Counted from the first letter of the stretch, positions 1-10,011 are shown. The stretch: DNA of 64,000 nt from Mesostigma viride (GCA_009746045.1 RPFO01000167.1:586487-650486), one strand, 5' to 3'. Made by a program: numbers and translations. The notes: generated by a model from the sequence alone, not told the origin.

Positions 1-171
1 GGCGTATGGGTCTCCTCGTCTCGGGCAGTGACGCTGCTTCTGTCATCCCCTAGCCGCGCCCGTGGCCTATGAGTACCAACGGGCGGGCCCTGTGTCCCTG
101 GATCCTCGTCATCCTCACCGGTCCCTTCCAGATCGCCGAACTCGTCATCTGCCCCTGGACTCTCACCGTCG

Positions 172-463
172 TCATCCGAATTCCATAGTGCCGTGGGTAG
201 CAGGGAAGTACTGCCGAAGGACACTCTGCGTCTGCCCCGATGGGTGGAGACCGGCGGAGGTCCCTGGGGACGCCCCCGCCCTCAGCCCTGCCCACGGATG
301 CAATGGCCGCCCTGTGGCTGGCTGCCGATAACGGTAGTGCAGGGTATCTTCATTCTCGTCTCCATGCTGCTCAGGGTCTTGTGATAGCCATTGGGGTCTC
401 GTCTGAGGTTGTTGTTGCTGCGGCCGGAGTTGCGGTTGTTGCCGTTGCTGCTGCGGTGACTGC

Positions 464-543
<80 letters not shown>

Positions 544-876
544 TCGCTGCTGCTGCTGCTGCTGTCGCTGCTGCTGCGAGTCCCCTTGGAGCATCTCTCG
601 GTCACGCCTGTCATCATCTTGTCCTATTATGGAGTCTAGATTGTCCCCATCCGCTGGGCTCCTAAGGTTCTGGTCTCTGGATCGTGGGAAGCCTTCCGCA
701 GGTCTCTCCATGACCTCACCTGTACCTGTCCCTACTTGGACGTGCGGTGATACCTCTACCACCTCTATACCTTGCTCGTGGTTGTCTACCGGTTCTACAT
801 CTCTATTCTCTGGGTCCCTTTCTCTGGTCTCGTCTTCTGCCTCTCTGGCGTTCCTTGTTTGCAACCGTGTTGGCAT
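172..876 (-). CDS. Gln-rich low-complexity protein, unknown function
   Basis: A 234-residue ORF with an acidic/polar N-terminal part (about residues 1-95, many Glu, Asp, Arg), a polyglutamine tract of about 45 residues with scattered Arg, and a Pro/Gly-rich end. No catalytic motif is visible. It lies downstream, on the same strand, of an ORF with an RNase H1 N-terminal domain (1180-1464), so both may belong to one retroelement ORF or to one spliced gene whose intron holds the AG microsatellite (inference). The first codon ATG lies at 874-876. Function not recognised. Confidence 0.35.
410..577. repeat. CTG/CAG trinucleotide repeat
   Basis: Imperfect CTG repeat with TTG and TCG interruptions on the plus strand. 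On the minus strand it encodes the polyglutamine tract of the ORF at 172-876. Other frames through it give poly-Ala or poly-Ser ORFs, which are artefacts. Confidence 0.9.
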
Positions 877-918
877 GGTGCTTGTACCAGTACCTTACAC
901 TGCAGGCAACACCTCCCC

Positions 919-1031
<113 letters not shown>

Positions 1032-1179
1032 AACCACGTACTAGTTATCTATAGGTATAGTACCTAGTATTAAACACTCTAGTGGTAGTCCCCTCTATTG
1101 TCTGCTAGGACCAATGGTCAGCTGAGAGAAGGTAACTGTAACTGCTGTCCCCTCCGTCTGACTGCTGTGCGTGGGTGGC

Positions 1180-1464
1180 TTAGAGATCACGAATGGTATG
1201 CATCCCCTCAGGCAATGGCATGTGCTCCCTAACAAACCTATCTGCATCTATGATGTTATCAAACCCCTTCCACTTAGCACTAGAGTCTTGGGACATTATC
1301 TTATCCTTGATGTGTTCTTCACATGCCTTCCAACTATAAAATATGGCTGGTCTACCCTCGCCCCCATCATGGGCCACGGCATAGTAAGGAAATCCAGATT
1401 GACCACCCTTATTTATTCTGTTGCGTCTGGGCATGTTACATAGTAGTCTAGCAGAAGCTTGCAA
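1180..1464 (-). CDS. RNase H1 N-terminal (caulimovirus viroplasmin-type, Cauli_VI) domain protein
   Basis: A 94-residue ORF. About residues 20-80 carry the pattern of the RNase H1 N-terminal domain: a YYAVAHG-like strand (FPYYAVAHDGG), then a Tyr-Ser-Trp helix start (FYSWKACEEHI), and a KWKGF motif followed by DADRFV. In other proteins this fold binds RNA/DNA hybrid; it is common at the N-terminus of eukaryotic RNase H1 and also occurs in retroelement ORFs. No RNase H catalytic domain follows before the window's left end, so this is either the 5' exon of a retroelement ORF read leftwards or a truncated copy. The domain call is fairly secure; the gene model is not. Confidence 0.55.
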   Translation of the reverse strand: MQASARLLCNMPRRNRINKGGQSGFPYYAVAHDGGEGRPAIFYSWKACEEHIKDKIMSQDSSAKWKGFDNIIDADRFVREHMPLPEGMHTIRDL

Positions 1465-2540
1465 GCAGGAGAAAAGGAGTACCCAGGGCTACCTCTAGCT
1501 AGGTGCAGTGACCTTTACCAAAACAAACGAGGGAGAATCACAGAGTCTAACACAGCACACGCCCGAGTTTTCCGCAGCCCGGGCTATACGATAAGCACAC
1601 GGAGGTAAACACCGTCAACATAGTCGGCAACGGCCAGACGGTATCCACCCCCACGACCCCTTGCAGGTCAAACAACGATGTCCGTCTCCGCGACGTCCAT
1701 TGGCACCAACGACATTTACAACTTATAGAGGGTACAACGTTTAACATAAACCCCCTACGCGTGCGGTCCCAGAGAGAAGGCAAGCGTCTTAAGAAAAGAA
1801 CTCTAAACTAGGGGACGTACCACCATCGTCAATGGCGTTAATCCCCCCTGAGCTGGCCGCCACCTGGTGTCGTTGAAGACAAGCCCTGGCCGCCACTAGG
1901 TGTCGTTGAAAACAGGAGAAATGGACGCTATCGTTGACAGCACCTCACCACAGGGCTATGGCTAGCCCCGCCGAGTATCCCAGACTGGCCGCTTGCTGTC
2001 TAGGTCGTCGTTGAATCCCTTTACGGGCTGGCCGCCGACCTGTCAGCAATCGTTGAATTCCGGAACCTCTATCTACGCCAAGCTCCGCCTTGGTATCCTA
2101 ATTGGCCTCACTAACCCTCTCCGCGAGAGTTAGCTAACCTCTCCAGCACATTTCCTCCGATAACCAGTGTTACGTCCCGGCCCAGACACACCTAGCCTGA
2201 GCTACGTAGCGAAAGATCCTCCTTGCCGGAATTAGGAATAATTCAAGGTGGCTTAATGTAGATTGCGCTTCACGACGTGAGTCGTGAGATATCTGGCACC
2301 GCGGCTTGATGCCAAGCTAATTGTACACACTTATATTGGCTAGCAATACCAATTACAAATGGTTAATTGCCCCAGGCTCAATGTGAAGGCGTTTTCGCAC
2401 TTAACAATCATCAAACCAAGAGGACGAGACTCTCGTCCTCGGACTAATTTAACCTAGGTCGGTTGCGGCGCAGATACAACGCCAATCCCTCTAGTGTCTA
2501 ATCACCAAGAAAATGTCCTCAAATGAGGACATTTTTAAGC
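1465..2540. other. Non-coding stretch with degenerate direct repeats and a hairpin cluster
   Basis: No convincing gene. Four degenerate copies of a motif running from CTGGCCGC to GTCGTTGAA lie at about 1853, 1888, 1985 and 2030. Small hairpins include 2420-2440 (9-bp stem, 3-nt loop) and 2510-2535 (11-bp stem, 4-nt loop). A shorter one near 2270-2290 has the arms CACGAC and GTCGTG. Confidence 0.5.
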
Positions 2541-3087
2541 AAGGATACCATTTGTAATAACTAACACATGTCAACACATCCATGGGTACGGTATGGAACC
2601 ATGTTCATTTATGATATGTTCAAGAGTTGCAATGCTTAACATCCATGAAATATGCTCATTGTATAATTGTTTAAGATTTATGAATGCAGGGGGGTCGCTA
2701 CACGAGTGACCAAATAGCACTCAAGTAAAAAATATGCCAAGAAAGAAGGCATGGCCAGGTCATGGCTGGCCCTGAAAATGCACCCAGGGTGCCCACAACA
2801 TGTCTATGTTACACCCTTGCAGTCCTAGACCCTGCAGCCTGCCAGGGGGGGGGACAAAATGTAACTGGCAGCCAGGGACCATGGTGCAGGCCAAACAGCA
2901 GGTGTAAAGCTAGCTCAGTCCAACGAGTGAAATATGAAGCAAATACTTGCCAAGGTTAGGTCCATGATTGTTAGTAGAGGCTCAGCTGCCACCACGGTGC
3001 TAAACCATGATGCTGAACCCTTACGTTATGTATGAAACATATACTGCAAAGAGGCACAAGTTGTAACACAAGCACAATGTAAACATG
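2541..3087. other. AT-rich intergenic DNA, no feature recognised
   Basis: I see no gene or structured repeat here. The last five bases (ACATG, 3083-3087) are the left target-site duplication of the palindromic element that follows. Confidence 0.5.
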
Positions 3088-3239
3088 AGTTGTACAAGCT
3101 ACTGCTTATACTTTTTATGCGCAAACCTTTTAGCTAAGGTTAACGCATATTCTTACATCCTGCGCAGGATGTAAGAATATGCGTTAACCTTAGCTAAAAG
3201 GTTTGCGCATAAAAAGTATAAGCAGTAGCTTGTACAACT
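3088..3239. repeat. 152-bp perfect palindrome, copy 1
   Basis: 76-bp arms meeting at 3163/3164. Copies 2 and 3 occupy 3485-3636 and 3882-4033. Copy 2 extends one or two bases further into the spacer on both sides, whereas the outer ends of copies 1 and 3 stop sharply at unrelated flank, which marks the element boundaries. Confidence 0.95.
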
Positions 3240-3266
3240 TAGAACCGGCGCGGCGCGGAAGTCACG

Positions 3267-3277
3267 GGTTCGAAACC
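3267..3277 (+). promoter_or_regulatory. tRNA-type B box (RNA polymerase III internal promoter motif), copy 1
   Basis: GGTTCGAAACC matches the B-box consensus GGTTCGANNCC. The surrounding bases can pair as a tRNA T-arm: a 5-bp stem closing the 7-nt loop TTCGAAA. I do not see a full cloverleaf or a clear A box, so this is tRNA-like rather than a tRNA gene. Confidence 0.6.
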
Positions 3278-3663
3278 TCGTGGGGACAGTGCCGAGTAGG
3301 GATTATTTGGGAGGATCCGCCGGGGCACCGGTCGGACCTAATTAATCGCCTAGCGAGGTAGATATCGGACCTTCCCGGGATTAATATCGAATTACTAATT
3401 CGATATCGAATTAGTAATTCGATGCGGAAGTAAACCCTAGTTAGGGAGCCGCTTAATATTCCGCCCCAACGCGCAAAGGTTTTAAGTTGTACAAGCTACT
3501 GCTTATACTTTTTATGCGCAAACCTTTTAGCTAAGGTTAACGCATATTCTTACATCCTGCGCAGGATGTAAGAATATGCGTTAACCTTAGCTAAAAGGTT
3601 TGCGCATAAAAAGTATAAGCAGTAGCTTGTACAACTTAGAACCGGCGCGGCGCGGAAGTCACG

Positions 3664-3674
3664 GGTTCGAAACC
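3664..3674 (+). promoter_or_regulatory. tRNA-type B box, copy 2
   Basis: Same motif and T-arm context exactly 397 bases after copy 1, in the second spacer of the palindromic element. Confidence 0.6.
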
Positions 3675-4033
3675 TCGTGGGGACAGTGCCGAGTAGGGAT
3701 TATTTGGGAGGATCCGCCGGGGCACCGGTCGGACCTAATTAATCGCCTAGCGAGGTAGATATCGGACCTTCCCGGGATTAATATCGAATCAGTAATTCGA
3801 TATCGAATTAGTAATTCGATGCGGAAGTAAACCCTAGTTAGGGAGCCGCTTAATATTCCGCCCCAACGCGCAAAGGTTTTAAGTTGTACAAGCTACTGCT
3901 TATACTTTTTATGCGCAAACCTTTTAGCTAAGGTTAACGCATATTCTTACATCCTGCGCAGGATGTAAGAATATGCGTTAACCTTAGCTAAAAGGTTTGC
4001 GCATAAAAAGTATAAGCGTTAGCTTGTACAACT

Positions 4034-4398
4034 ACATGACAAGCTCAAGTTTCCAAGCCAGTCTTGATCACTTGGTGGACATGAGTTGAAGCATTAGAAA
4101 CATATGGGCAACATACCAGCAAGCCTTGAAAAACTTCTCAGCAACAAGGCAGTATATGTGTTGAATCAAACTACCATGCACATCGCAATTAAGCACAGCG
4201 ACTTCTAGTTGCTGCTGTTTTGATAACGCAAGGCCGTTTACCTTTTCAGTGACGCAACGGGAAAAGAAAGTACTGCCCAGCAAACTTCCGTTATTCCCCG
4301 GACATAAACGTAATCAAAACCACGAAGTTGCAGGGCATTGAAAGCAACCGGAATGATCACGTCTGCGAGAGTTATAGGTTACAATCCGCTTAACACGC
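4034..4398. other. 3' flank of the hAT gene, no further gene recognised
   Basis: Contains the right ACATG duplication (4034-4038). Read on the minus strand, the stop of the hAT ORF is followed within about 25 nt by TTGTAA (near 4374-4380), a plausible algal poly(A) signal for the transposase gene. Confidence 0.4.
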
Positions 4399-4767
4399 TT
4401 ACTTAGAACGATGCGGTTGAGAATGACAGCCGGAACCTTGTTCTTGACGTGCGCCCAGGCCGCCAGCTGCGCGGGCCAGCTTGAGCAAGAAATATATGGA
4501 CTGTTGATTGTGCCCTTTCCAGAAGGACGGGTCGAGCACGTAGCCCGCCCCGTGGATGATGGAGTACATGTAGTCCCACCGTTTGCGGACCGCTACAGCC
4601 AGCCTTGTCTTCACGGTGGGGGGGAGTGGCAAATCCTTGCCCCCGACGAACTCGTTGAGCTCAAACATGCGGTGGTAGACCTTGCCCGGTCTGTCGCTGT
4701 CAAACAGCTTGAGCACCTCGTTCAGGGGCTTGAACAGCTCCACCAGCTTCTTACGGGACCACGCCCC

Positions 4768-4890
4768 CATGCCCTTTACAGAAGGGTGTGTGGCAGGGCT
4801 GCGTGCTGTCGCCCTACCTGTTCATTATTGTTGTCGAATACGTAATGATTCAGGCGCGCAAGCGATTTGCCCGCATCGTGGGCAGGGAAC
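4768..4890 (+). pseudogene. Short LINE reverse-transcriptase fragment inside the hAT gene
   Basis: About 123 bp encode GVWQGCVLSPYLFIIVVEYV followed by an Ala/Arg-rich helix. This matches the RT palm segment of the LINE at 12171-14880 (there GVWQGCVLSPYLFIIVVDYV). It is internal to ORF2, has no tail, and lies opposite to the hAT strand, so it is not a normal target-primed insertion. It reads like filler DNA copied into a break (inference). Confidence 0.75.
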
Positions 4891-5060
4891 CATGCATCTT
4901 GACCCTGGGGAAGAAGGTGGACTCCTTGATGATGCCAGCCACCTTGTCGAATGTGATAGTACCACGATCCCCTTTGTTGGACGCGGCAGCCAGCTGGTTG
5001 TTCTCGAATGTCACCATGAGGTTTGCCTTGAGGTCATGCACGCTCTCCGCTGAAAGAAAT

Positions 5061-5227
5061 CTGGCAATGATGACAAGTGACAAACAAATGGCACATCCCA
5101 GTGTCCCACATGTGTGGTTACCAGGAACATGTTATAACCATTGCACCGTAAAGCCAAGACAAGGTATTCGATTATCGGGTACGTAATAATGGCAGGTGAT
5201 ACGAATGAGGGAAACATAATTCTCTAC
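5061..5227 (-). other. 167-nt spliceosomal intron in the hAT gene
   Basis: On the minus strand the donor is AAG|GTAGAG and the acceptor TTGCCAG|ATTTC. Splicing joins codons ...FGT-R-FLSAESV... with no frame change, whereas reading through hits TAG at once. A nearer AG, ten bases on, would break the frame. Confidence 0.75.
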
Positions 5228-6119
5228 CTTGTACCAAACCGGGTCTCCGCGTGCTTCTTCAGGCACTTTGGCTTGGCAGTGCCGTCGTCCGCCCTCACAC
5301 GCATCATGAAGCAGTTCACCTTCTCATGGCTGAGCACGTAGGTGACCACCGTGTCCACCTTGTCAAGCGTGTCCGCGATGATTGACTGCTTGTACATGTC
5401 CTCCATGAGGAGGTCGACGCAGTGCGCGGCACACTTGGAGGTGATGATGTGGGGAAAGTGAGCCACCACGAGCTCCTTCATCTTCTCCATGGAGTTCGTG
5501 GTGTCAGAAATCAGCTGCACCACGTTCTCCGGGCCCACCTCGCGAAGGCGGTCACACAGCAGGCTAGCCATGTACTCGGAGGTCTTTTTCTCGCCATTGG
5601 CGTTGTCCAACCCCACGAAGTGCACAAAATCAGGCAGGTGGAACACATTCATGATGAGTGACTGTCCAGAGCAGTCCTTCCACCCATCAACACCAAATGT
5701 GCCTCCCGTCCTTTCAGCCAGCTCCAGGCGCTCGCTCACGTCCTCCTCCACCTTAGCAGCCACGCGGGGTGCATCGCGTCTCTGCATTGTGCGCGGGTCC
5801 GGCGGAATGTATCCCAGCTGGCTGCACATGCCCCCCCTGCTGATCTTGGTGAGAGCAGCCCGGAATACTGGGTTGCCGATGACATGGAAGGGCACGCCAT
5901 GCAGCGCAAATGAATGCCTTGCACAGCTCCTCGTCCAGCTGCTCTTTGCTGAGCCCATAAGCTGCGGGCAAATTACCGTCGGTGGATTTGCTCTTTGATG
6001 ATCCCCTTGGCCCAGCCGCCCCAGCAGCGCGCCCCGAGTCGGTGTTGCTGGCATCAGTGGCATGAACGGACTGCCAGTCCAAGCCGTCGGTTTCTACAAC
6101 GTCTGGAAGCATGATGCGT

Positions 6120-7479
6120 TTAACCCATAGTCCGTAAACTGGGTGCTACAGCACCCAGTTTTGGTACCCGTCACATTTCGCGAATTTCCGGGAGCGCCGC
6201 GCCAGATGTGACGGCAGCAAGTGGTCCAACGTGTCCAGGAACTCGTGAGCATTCAGAAAAAGTATAGGGTTGGGGGGGTAATTCGCCATAGCCTGTAAAA
6301 TATAGCCCAGGAAAGGAAATTATCACGTGACTTTGGCGGGAAATTTTCACTCGCGCGCGCGCGTAACGAGATATGGCTGCCAACGTGCCGTTAGCAAGGA
6401 AATTTTGCGTCTCGCGGCTAGAAATGGTTCAGAATGTTGCTCAGAATGGTGATGCGTGATTTTCGTAAGTCAGGCATGGCCAGATTTTCAGGATTGGGAA
6501 AATACAGGTGAGAAAATACTGCAGTCTTGGTCGTCAGTGCCAGATGGGCCATAGCGTATCGTCTTTCGATTTTCTCCTTATGGCCGGGCAGTCTGCGCCA
6601 GCCCGAGCATCCTGTTTATTACGGGACATCCGCTGCACCATTTCCTGGGCTTGCGGATGCGTTTATAGGCCATCTATGCACGGAACATCAACATGGTAAT
6701 CATGGCAGATGCATGCATGATGCGGATATGGCGGCCTATGCCTGTATAGCATTAGTATGTGTGAGATATGAGGGTCCCGGCCAGCAGAATCCGGAAAGGT
6801 CGTGATCGAGCCAGGTACGGCCACGTTTTTGCGTGTTGTTTGCAGCGGAATACGTCTTCCATCCATTACATTTCACGAGTTTATTAGTGCACCGTTCAGC
6901 AAGCTTCCATACCTGCTGTAGAGGGTGGTATTAGCCCTGAAAGTGCCCAGTTTGTGGCATGTCTTTGGAGTATATCACTCCGTTAGTGCAGGTAGGCAAC
7001 GTGTTTGTATTCCAGCACTTTTGGCTGTCTTTTGTTGCTTGTTATACTGCATATTTGTGTTGCATGCCATAAAGACCTGTTTACAAGCGCGTATTGACGC
7101 ATACCCATGTGTCAATATGAGCGTGGTGCCATGGTCAGAATGCATTTCTGAGTGCACCCCCCTCGGTTGGGGACCCCTGGACTATCAATTGAAATTATCC
7201 AATCATTAAAATGATGTTTGAAACCCTGCCCTGGATTATAGGGGTAGGTTCACTTTTTCTTGCCTGAAAAAGATCGTCTTTTAGACAACTTTGACAGCTA
7301 ATATCTTCCAAACTACTTGCTGGACTCAAGATGTTATTGCATATTCTGAAAGCCCTTGAAGTGTAGATATTCCTGGCACCTGGGTTGAGGGTATTTGGAG
7401 TTGTAGTCTATGAGTTATGATTTTTTTCATTTTCAGGGGTCAAAAAGTGCCAAAAAAGGCCTAGCGGACCATGGGTTAA
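6120..7479. mobile_element. piggyBac-type MITE, copy 1 (TTAA-flanked), in the hAT gene
   Basis: Bounded by TTAA at 6120-6123 and 7476-7479, with termini CCCATAGTCCG and its near complement CGGACCATGGG. TTAA duplication with CCC...GGG ends is the hallmark of piggyBac elements. Removing the element with one TTAA restores the hAT reading frame (GCG TTT AAA CGC). Next to the left end is a 26-bp hairpin (6136-6161, 12-bp arms). There is no transposase. It is about 90 percent similar by eye, in reverse orientation, to 62645-63997 at the terminal 150 bp. Contains an E2F-like TTTGGCGGGAA near 6333. Confidence 0.85.
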
Positions 7480-7846
7480 ACGCCGCCCGCACATCAGCCT
7501 GCTTCTTGGCGTCACTAGTCGCCTTCCGTTTCTTGGCAGTGCTATCCTTCTCCGCCTGCTCAATCAGCATCTTGTAACGGAGTACCGGCGGTGGCTTCTT
7601 GCAAGGGCACACTTTTGCGTCCTTTGCGTACGAGCCGCCCAGGATATGGCACCTTGCTCGGGTAGAAGAACCACTGAACTTTGCCTGGCAGAGTGAGCAC
7701 TCCATGAAGTAGTTATTTGTCTGCAGCCCGTTCTTGAGGATGCGCTCTTTGCTAATGTATGTCCAGACAGTTTCGGATGCGGCCTCTTCTTCATCGGGCC
7801 GCACATCATCATTGTGTTCCATTGACTCCTCACTCGCGTCAGCCAT

Positions 7847-8209
7847 GCCTGGATGTCGATATGCTACGCACTGATGTTGCTGGCAGACAAAGAAACCTTG
7901 TCACCTGTTGTCTTTAGTCTTCAGCCTTCCCGCCTTCACATTCCCGCCTTCACAAGTCACGATTCGAACGCTTTCTTGCATTATACACTAGCTAGCTCAT
8001 CACGCAAATATTTGTTCCTACTACAGGTCGGCGTGCCGCAGTCTAGGCAAGCAAATGCACCCACCTCGTAAGCCAAAAATATGCCAAAAATACGCGAAAA
8101 TACGCAAAAATGCGCAAAAATACGCGTTGCGTATAAAAGTACCCCATTTTCGTACGCGCCGCTTGCGTATCGCGCATAATACGCTAAATACGGCGTATAA
8201 TACGGCGTA
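7847..8209. other. 5' flank of the hAT gene and TACGC-rich low-complexity DNA
   Basis: 7847-8050 is the upstream region of the minus-strand hAT gene and holds no other gene I recognise. About 8075-8207 consists of repeated AAAATACGC and GTATAATACG motifs, also found at 11806-11912 and, less strictly, at 17455-17545. The ORF that appears to start in it is only accidentally joined to the LINE ORF1 behind. Confidence 0.5.
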
Positions 8210-9280
8210 TGGCCAGTCACTGGAGGCCCTGGCCACACAGGTCCCAAAGCTAGCGGAGCAGACGGCCACCATTGCCTCCCAGCCACCCCGGCAGGATGCT
8301 GGTGACCTCCCGCCGCTCTCCTATGCGGACCTGCTGCGGTCAGCGACCGCCTCCACCACCGACGCCATCGCCACGAAGCTCCAGGAGCTGGAGGACCACC
8401 GCCAGGCCCAGCAACGGGAGGTCACCGATCGCGCTCGCCGCGAGTGCGGAGCGGTGCTACGTCGCTTCCCCCAGAAGCCAGGTGAGACGTCAACCTCCCT
8501 TGCTGACGAGCTCAAGAACCAGCTTCTTACCCTCATGGGCCTGGTAGGTGAGGTAGAACTGCGTGGGTGCCACCGCCTTCCCCACTCACGGGACAAGGCG
8601 GCTCCCCCACCAGTCCTGCTCACCTTCCTTTCCCCTGAGGATAAGCAACGGTTCCTCTCTCGTCGCAAGCTCGGTTGCACGACCTCACCTGGACGCTGGA
8701 TGACGACCTCACCCCCGCTCAGCAACAGCAGCGACGCGACCTGTGGCCGGAATACCTCCGCCATAAGTGCCAGGACCCCAAGAAGCCCAAGGTGTACTGG
8801 AGGGGCGGGGACCTGATGATCAACCACAAGATGTGGACGCCCCCAGCAGGCTAGAATAGCAATAGCCCTAGCTTGTAACCAATTGGCGTCACTGCCGCTA
8901 AGGCAGCCATGCCTAGAATGTTTGCCTAGCTGTGCCAACACACCTAGTCACGTGCCGCCGATGCACGGTACACAACCAGCCATAGCCTTAGCCTAGTCCT
9001 AGTACAGCCATGCTACGCCCTGGCTATGTTCAGATTACTTGCCCACGCTCCTTGCTATGATATGCTCACATGGGTCTTATTGCACCCACAGACTGCCGGA
9101 TCGTTAGCGTGTCCGTTTAGCTAGCGCGCCCGAATGCAGCTGTGGCATGCCTCTGGCATGAAGGAGACTGGGGGTCTCTGCCCTTTCTCCTGCATGTAGT
9201 GCACACACAGGGATTACAAGCACTTCGGTGCTCCGTGACTCCCCAACGGGAGCACGAGTTTGATTAATTAAATAATTAAT
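8210..9280 (+). mobile_element. ORF1-only LINE (HAL1-like), copy A
   Basis: A LINE ORF1 fragment (8210-8853) runs directly into a conserved 400-bp 3' region, with no ORF2. The 3' end forms a stem-loop (GTGCTCC at 9228-9234 with GGAGCAC at 9249-9255), followed by a TTAATTAA-type tail. The same 3' region recurs at 15008-15507, 16763-16806, 22934-23167 and 54393-55290, so this is a mobile family of its own, comparable in layout to half-L1 elements of mammals (inference). Confidence 0.7.
8211..8853 (+). pseudogene. LINE ORF1 (RNA-binding, L1 ORF1-like), frameshifted
   Basis: Encodes a helical segment (LQELEDHRQAQQREVTDRAR) and an RRM-like block (VLRRFPQ..., LRGCHRLPHSR, PPVLLTFLSPEDKQRFLSRRK), the pattern of L1-type ORF1 nucleic-acid-binding proteins. 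Near 8670 the frame shifts; in the next frame the expected C-terminus follows (LDDDLTPAQQQQ..., VYWRGGDLMINHKMW) and stops at 8851-8853. A TGTAA motif follows the stop by about 20 nt. Confidence 0.7.
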
Positions 9281-9960
9281 ATCCGACGATTACCGAGAGC
9301 ACAATGGGGGTCCGTTTTCAAGGGAGCAAAAAGTGCACTGGAGGATCCGATTAGAGCAAAGTTTGTGGTCCACGAGTTGGGCGGCAGCGGTGGGGGAGCA
9401 CAGCAGGCCCACTCCTCCCTGACCCGGTGCGTGCGCCGGGCCGCACAGCAGTTGCCATTGTAGTGCGAGGGTGACACGCTGAACGGGGCCCTCAAAGGAG
9501 CGTTGGTGCTCTTGGACCCCAAGCACATCAATGCCATATAGGCGGCAGTAGTGGACAAGCTCGTTGGCCCGCGGGGGGGCATCCCCCCCGGGCAGGGTGC
9601 GGACATTGTATGTAGGTAGCGATGCGCAGCGAGTGGTGCCGGCGTCGGCCCAGCAGGGGGCGCCGGGGACCCGCGGTGTCGGCAGGGTGTTGGGGAGAGG
9701 CTGGCGGGGACGTTGGTTATGAATTGGTTAATAAAAATACCCATTTACCCGGAAAAAAGGTATACGGCGCCCAACTTACCGGCGTCGCAACTTAACGCGG
9801 TAACGCAATTCTTAAGGTTAACATTAAGAAACGCGGTAATGACTGTATAGCTACGCTGACACTTTAGTCACTATAATTACTCGTAGATGACCATTAGCGC
9901 GTAGCCGATCCCACCGATCTTAATAACTTTATTTGGAGAATTTTTAATTACATAATGGGT
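9281..9960. other. No recognised gene; LINE-type tail at 9722-9752
   Basis: The GC-rich part 9290-9700 has open frames on both strands, none of which I recognise. It ends at TTAATAAAAATACCCATTT and ACCCGG (9727-9751), a motif shared with 51088-51113 at the end of a different LINE fragment. It may therefore be a 5'-truncated LINE of that family. 9760-9960 is AT-rich with repeated ACGCGGTAA motifs. Confidence 0.35.
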
Positions 9961-10011
9961 CCTATAACCGATATTGCCAAAATAATATTATTTTGCCTTT
10001 CAGGGATCTCA

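Larger units (their letters stand above)
3088..4033. mobile_element. Palindromic tandem element, 397-bp period, 5-bp target duplication
   Basis: A 946-bp block: palindrome, spacer, palindrome, spacer, palindrome, with an exact 397-bp period. Each palindrome is 152 bp (76-bp arms, no loop; centre TGCGCA). The third copy has a small arm mismatch near 4019. The 245-bp spacers are nearly identical and hold a tRNA-like T-arm/B-box, and a 38-bp inner palindrome near 3387-3424 that has one change in the second spacer. The block starts AGTTGTACAAGC and ends with the reverse complement. Outside it is the direct repeat ACATG at 3083-3087 and 4034-4038, which reads as a target-site duplication. It encodes no protein, so it would be a non-autonomous terminal-inverted-repeat element or a pol III-related one (inference). 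Confidence 0.75.
4399..7846 (-). pseudogene. hAT-family transposase (BED zinc finger plus DUF659-type core), interrupted
   Basis: Exon 1 (7846 to about 7476) encodes an acidic N-terminus and a BED-like finger (CSLC...RARCHILGG). After an inserted MITE (6120-7479) the same frame continues at 6119. About 6063-5228 carries the hAT core typical of DUF659 proteins: TGGTFGVDGWKD, then HFVGLDNANGEKK, then LISDTTNSMEKMKELV, then HIITSKCAAHCVDLLMED, then ETRFGT. A frameshift lies near 5910. A 167-nt GT-AG intron (5227-5061) joins in frame to 5060. A LINE fragment (4768-4890) then interrupts, and the ORF resumes at 4767 with a hAT-like segment (VLKLFDSDRPGKVYHRM) to the stop at 4399. No C-terminal dimerisation region is visible, so the gene is truncated and inactive. 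Confidence 0.8.

Noticed and set aside
240-665. Ala/Val-rich ORF on the plus strand
   Set aside because: Produced by the CTG repeat read in another frame.
3260-3290. tRNA gene
   Set aside because: Only the T-arm/B box fits; no acceptor stem, D-arm or anticodon arm could be built.
8055-8210. N-terminal extension of the LINE ORF1 at 8211
   Set aside because: Encoded by low-complexity TACGC repeats, not present in other ORF1 copies.
9268-9744. Pro/Ala-rich 158-residue ORF on the minus strand
   Set aside because: GC-rich frame without motif; the opposite strand ends in a LINE-type tail, which makes a truncated LINE more likely.
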